A stretch of DNA of 6,765 nt, taken from Bacteroidales bacterium UBA1458 (lineage in GTDB: Bacteria; Bacteroidota; Bacteroidia; Bacteroidales; VadinHA17). Where the stretch lies: NCBI GenBank assembly GCA_002325785.1, contig DCSU01000130.1, positions 1 to 6,765 of the forward strand, read 5' to 3'. Shown here piece by piece: positions 4,294 through 6,765 of this stretch. The translations under genes and the position numbers were made by a program. Each line of letters begins with the position of its first letter. The first letter of the stretch is position 1. A model generated the notes under the pieces. The model worked only from the letters and a program-made list of their open reading frames with translations, ran no database searches and had not been told where the DNA came from.

Positions 4294-4388
4294 TGCGGAG
4301 ATTATTTTAATTTTCTCCGCATATGATGCGGATATTATTTTGTTTTTGCGGAGATTAAGCATTATATTTACCGCAAATAATGCGGAGA
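4294..4388 (+). promoter_or_regulatory. TGCGGAGA operator array over the Fic promoter
   Basis: Six copies of a TGCGGAGA half-site are arranged forward (4294), reverse (4314 to 4321), forward (4327, ends in T), forward (4347), reverse degenerate (4370 to 4375, ACCGCA), forward (4381 to 4388). The first three and last three align as a 53-base tandem duplication. Perfect inverted pairs result: TCCGCAT-ATG-ATGCGGA (4316 to 4332) and CCGCA-AATAA-TGCGG (4371 to 4385), besides a nine-base-pair pair across 4293 to 4322. The Fic promoter lies inside the array, and the last site ends directly before the ATG at 4389. The layout is that of a repressor operator. The C-terminal helix-turn-helix of the Fic protein is the nearest candidate binder. 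Confidence 0.65.
4339..4370 (+). promoter_or_regulatory. Fic gene promoter (TTTG-N20-TATATTTA)
   Basis: TTTG at 4339 to 4342 and TATATTTA at 4363 to 4370 are 20 bases apart, which fits the Bacteroidetes -33/-7 arrangement (TTTG, 19 to 21 bases, TAnnTTTG), with one mismatch in the last base. The -7 element is 18 bases before the ATG at 4389. It lies between operator half-sites, so bound repressor would block it. Confidence 0.55.
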
Positions 4389-5507
4389 ATGAAAATATAT
4401 ATCTACCAGCAAACTGACTGGCCACACTTCAGATGGGACAGCAATGCCATAATTCAGTCCTTGGCAACTGTAAGGCACCTGCAGGGTAAGCTGACGGGGA
4501 AAATGGAAACATTGGGTTTCAGGCTGAAGAATGAGGCCGTACTGGAAACACTTTCAACTGAGATCACAAAAACATCTGAGATCGAGGGCCGGATTCTAAA
4601 CCTCGATCAGGTTCGTTCCTCGATTGCGAGAAAACTGGGAATAGAGATCTCAGGCCTCGTGCCTTCAGACAGGGATGTTGACGGGATAGTGGAAATGATG
4701 CTGGATGCAACACAGAACCATGAAAAAACAATGACGGCCGACCGGTTGTTTGGCTGGCATTCAGCCTTGTTCCCCTCTGGCCGGAGCGGAATGTACAGAA
4801 TCGTGACTGGCAGCTGGCGCGATGACTCCACCGGTCCCATGCAGGTTGTGTCAGGAGCCCTGGGAAAAGAAAAAGTCCACTACCAGGCACCCCCTGCAGT
4901 TGTTATTGATAAAGAGATGAACCTATTTCTTGACTGGTTTAACAGGAGAACCGGGGAGGATTTTATCTTAAAATCTGCGATAGCTCATCTATGGTTCATC
5001 ACCCTGCATCCGTTTGAAGATGGTAACGGCAGGATAGCCCGCGCCCTGTCAGAAATGTTACTGACCCGGTCTGACAATTCAACCAGCAGGTTCTATAGCA
5101 TGTCATATCAGATAAGAGCAGTCAGAAAAAAATACTACGACATCCTGGAAAAGACCCAAAAGGGAACTATGGATATCACCGGATGGCTCGATTGGTATTT
5201 AAAAACCCTGGAGGGCGCTCTCCATTCATCAGAGATTGTTCTCTCAAAAGTTCTCAACAAGCACAGGTTTCTCGGTAAAATTGCTTCTGAGACCCTGAAT
5301 CAAAGGCAGATACTTATGATTAACAAATTAGCGGACGACTTTGCAGGTCACCTGACAACCTCAAAATGGGCAAAAATAGCGAAGTGCTCCCAGGACACTG
5401 CTCTTAGGGACATCCAGGATCTGGTGAATAAGAATATCCTGAAAAAAAACCCATCAGGAGGACGAAGCACCAGCTATGTAATTAATGATCCTGAACCGGC
5501 CTGTTAA
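4389..5507 (+). CDS. Fic family protein (DUF4172-Fic-HTH), probable AMP-transferase
   Basis: A 372-residue Fic protein. Residues 1 to about 85 are a DUF4172-type N-terminus (IYIYQQTDWPHFRWD at the start) containing the inhibitory motif T62-S-E-I-E66-G67, which fits (S/T)xxxE(G/N); in class II Fic proteins its Glu blocks productive ATP binding. The Fic core follows, with LFGWHSALFPSGRSGMYRI (about 117 to 136) and the active site HPFEDGNGR at 207 to 215, then IAR, fully matching HxFx(D/E)GNGRxxR. Residues about 303 to 370 form a winged-helix-like domain (KWAKIAKCSQDTALRDIQDL). Such proteins AMPylate hydroxyl side chains of target proteins, here unknown. The start at 4389 (MKIYIYQ) fits the family; an in-frame ATG at 4380 would add MRR and lies inside the operator repeat. 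The enzyme looks intact, and the operator array upstream points to self-repression. Confidence 0.93.
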   Translation: MKIYIYQQTDWPHFRWDSNAIIQSLATVRHLQGKLTGKMETLGFRLKNEAVLETLSTEITKTSEIEGRILNLDQVRSSIARKLGIEISGLVPSDRDVDGIVEMMLDATQNHEKTMTADRLFGWHSALFPSGRSGMYRIVTGSWRDDSTGPMQVVSGALGKEKVHYQAPPAVVIDKEMNLFLDWFNRRTGEDFILKSAIAHLWFITLHPFEDGNGRIARALSEMLLTRSDNSTSRFYSMSYQIRAVRKKYYDILEKTQKGTMDITGWLDWYLKTLEGALHSSEIVLSKVLNKHRFLGKIASETLNQRQILMINKLADDFAGHLTTSKWAKIAKCSQDTALRDIQDLVNKNILKKNPSGGRSTSYVINDPEPAC

Positions 5508-5582
5508 TAATCGATGAACTGCGCAGGTGTGTGCAAAAACCAGACAGATTGACCACTTTCGGCCGCTTAACTGGTAAAAAGT

Positions 5583-5600
5583 ATATTATACATATAATAT
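5583..5600. repeat. AT-only inverted repeat downstream of the Fic gene
   Basis: ATATTATA-CA-TATAATAT is a perfect eight-base-pair inverted repeat with a two-base centre, about 75 bases after the Fic stop. It lacks the GC stem of an intrinsic terminator. It could be a protein-binding palindrome or chance in an AT-rich spacer. Otherwise I see nothing in 5508 to 5645. Confidence 0.35.
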
Positions 5601-5645
5601 GGGTTGTTAAACTAACCAAACATAAAAATCCCGCTTGATCTCCCC

Positions 5646-5902
5646 GGAGGCTAAATGCAGAGTGTAACTCTATGGTCCGTTCCCAATGAGGTAGCAACAA
5701 ACAGCAGTGGGTCACTGCCCTGACCGGCGGAATGCGCACATCGGCATTTATCCAAAATGGCATGAACGGATATTACTGGACCTCAACTCTTTACAGCGCA
5801 AATTCGGGTTACTATGTCTCGCTATCCTACAATGATGCCCTTGTGCAGGAGGATCACCACTGGGGTTCAACCGGACACTCGGTGCGGTGCGTCCAGGACT
5901 AA
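5646..5902 (+). pseudogene. FISUMP-domain protein, C-terminal remnant with stop and frameshift
   Basis: The C-terminal end of a FISUMP (Fibrobacter succinogenes major paralogous domain) protein, a surface or secreted family found in Bacteroidetes and Fibrobacteres. Reading with repairs gives GG-stop-MQSVTLWSVPNEVATNSSG, then TALTGGMRTSAFIQNGMNG, YYWTSTLYSANSGYYVSLSY and a terminal GHSVRCVQD. This matches the family order GGKLK, SPNTGATNSSGFTALPGG, GYWWSST and SVRCVRD. Two lesions are visible. A TAA at 5652 stands where the family has Lys (AAA to TAA). A one-base deletion near 5710, GGGTCA instead of the expected GGGTTCA, shifts the frame, so the front frame stops at TGA 5719. The upstream three quarters or more of the domain is absent. 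The last frame ends with TAA at 5900, 25 bases from the convergent end of the DHOD-like gene. Confidence 0.72.
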
Positions 5903-5927
5903 CCGGACATCAGCACTTCATCCTCAA

Positions 5928-6765
5928 CTACCTGGCGTCAGAGAAATACCTCATGAACTGGGCACGCTCGTAGGCAAGAGGCTTTAGGCTGTCAGCCTGA
6001 CGTAATTTGCCTGTTATCTCACTTACGGAGTGATAACCGTGGTTGTCAAGCCACTCATTCACATAACTGACCAGGGAGGTTATCACCGATGTCCCTTGCT
6101 GGTAGACAACGGAAGCCACCTGTACGGCATTGGCCCCGACAAGTAGATTTTTTACCACAGCCTCGCCGCTGTGAATACCTGTAGAGGCCGCAAGATCGCA
6201 GCTGACCTTGCCGGATAATATACTCAGCCAGCGAATCACCATCGCATTCTCTTCAGGCGTGCTGAAGATATTACCTGAGGTTATCTTCTCCCTTTCGAGG
6301 TCAACGTCAGGCTGGTAAAAACGGTTGAAGAGAACCAAAGCTTTGATGCCCGTTCCTGACAATCCTGTAACGAAACTGGAGAGCCCTGAGAAATAATGAT
6401 GGATCTTGAGGGCCACAGGTATGCTTACCGATCGTGTCACTTTCTCCGCCACCTTCATATATATGCTCTCTATATCAGTCCCCGTCATCTTCGGATCAGC
6501 AGGCAGGATAAACATATTCAGCTCCAGTCCGTCAGCACCTGCAGCCTGGCTTACTGATGCAAAATCAATCCACTGGTCATCCGAATAACAGTTGATGCTT
6601 GCCATTATAGGTATACCGGCCTTATGTTTGGCGTTGCTGATTAGCGCCGTGTAGCTGTCCAGCGCGTTTTTCCTGGTATAAAATCCGATATAGTTTTCAG
6701 CCTCCGAGTAGGTATTGAACATATTGTTCATCCGCTGTGAATCGAGATCCATCATTATCTGCTCC
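5928..6765 (-). CDS. Dihydroorotate dehydrogenase-like protein, N-terminus outside window
   Basis: Minus-strand gene whose frame remains open to the right edge (E-Q-I precede the first Met seen at 6755), so about 278 C-terminal residues of an expected 320 to 335 are here. It belongs to the DHOD-like (COG0167-related) TIM-barrel flavoproteins. Landmarks are PIMASINCYSDDQWIDFA, AGADGLELNMFILPADP, VSIPVALKIHHYFS, IKALVLFNRFYQPDVDLE, SCDLAASTGIHSGEAVVKNL then LVGANAVQVAS (the FMN-phosphate-binding end of the barrel), and a C-terminal helix ending FMRYFSDAR. Compared with true PyrD, the catalytic Cys or Ser after LELN is not present (NMFILP in place of NxSCP), as is common in this paralogue family, so the reaction is uncertain; a role other than pyrimidine synthesis is likely. 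The first Met in view is not the real start, because the family aligns through it (EEQI just before). Confidence 0.88.
   Translation of the reverse strand, partial: EQIMMDLDSQRMNNMFNTYSEAENYIGFYTRKNALDSYTALISNAKHKAGIPIMASINCYSDDQWIDFASVSQAAGADGLELNMFILPADPKMTGTDIESIYMKVAEKVTRSVSIPVALKIHHYFSGLSSFVTGLSGTGIKALVLFNRFYQPDVDLEREKITSGNIFSTPEENAMVIRWLSILSGKVSCDLAASTGIHSGEAVVKNLLVGANAVQVASVVYQQGTSVITSLVSYVNEWLDNHGYHSVSEITGKLRQADSLKPLAYERAQFMRYFSDAR

Noticed and set aside
4294..4388. TGCGGAGA repeats as a CRISPR array
   Set aside because: Units are only eight bases, in mixed orientations and close together over a promoter; there are no long direct repeats with equal spacers.
3812..4417. 201-codon plus-strand hydrophobic ORF
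   Set aside because: It is the antisense reading of the YENQAD repeats; the leucine and valine richness comes from the repeat, and the signal peptide and known family lie on the minus strand.
5482..5763. 93-codon minus-strand ORF after the Fic gene
   Set aside because: It overlaps the FISUMP remnant in antisense and shows no motif or family match.

Overview
The window looks like a chromosomal segment from a member of the Bacteroidetes, probably Bacteroidales-like. Several promoters match the Bacteroidetes -7 element TAnnTTTG, start codons mostly lack a clear Shine-Dalgarno sequence, and the gene families fit: a DUF6150-type repeat protein, a DUF4172-Fic protein, a FISUMP domain, and a DHOD-like protein. 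Two ordinary metabolic loci sit at the ends. On the left are the last 84 codons of pxpB and a complete pxpC (5-oxoprolinase subunits), overlapping by four bases. On the right, on the minus strand and running off the edge, is a dihydroorotate dehydrogenase-like protein.

Between them, about 1.3 to 5.9 kb, is a lower-GC region of small defence or toxin-antitoxin genes mixed with gene remnants. In order it holds: the first 38 codons of an AAA_14-type ATPase, ending inside the Walker A motif; an ankyrin-repeat fragment (minus); a dimethylarginine dimethylaminohydrolase gene (minus) reduced to its two ends by a large internal deletion; an intact higB-higA toxin-antitoxin operon (plus); a nested inverted repeat; an unrecognised ORF; an intact MNT-type nucleotidyltransferase antitoxin followed by a HEPN toxin that has lost its N-terminal half; a secreted 13-residue-repeat protein of DUF6150 type (minus); a Fic protein with its own inhibitory motif and a C-terminal helix-turn-helix; and a FISUMP-domain fragment with a stop codon and a frameshift.

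The most distinctive regulatory feature is an array of TGCGGAGA half-sites (forward, reverse, forward, then forward, reverse, forward) between the DUF6150 gene and the Fic gene. It covers the Fic promoter and overlaps its start codon, and one more copy lies near the start of the divergent gene. It looks like an autoregulatory operator for the Fic-HTH protein. The overall picture is an accessory-gene hotspot where addiction-type genes stay intact while neighbouring cargo has been deleted piecemeal.
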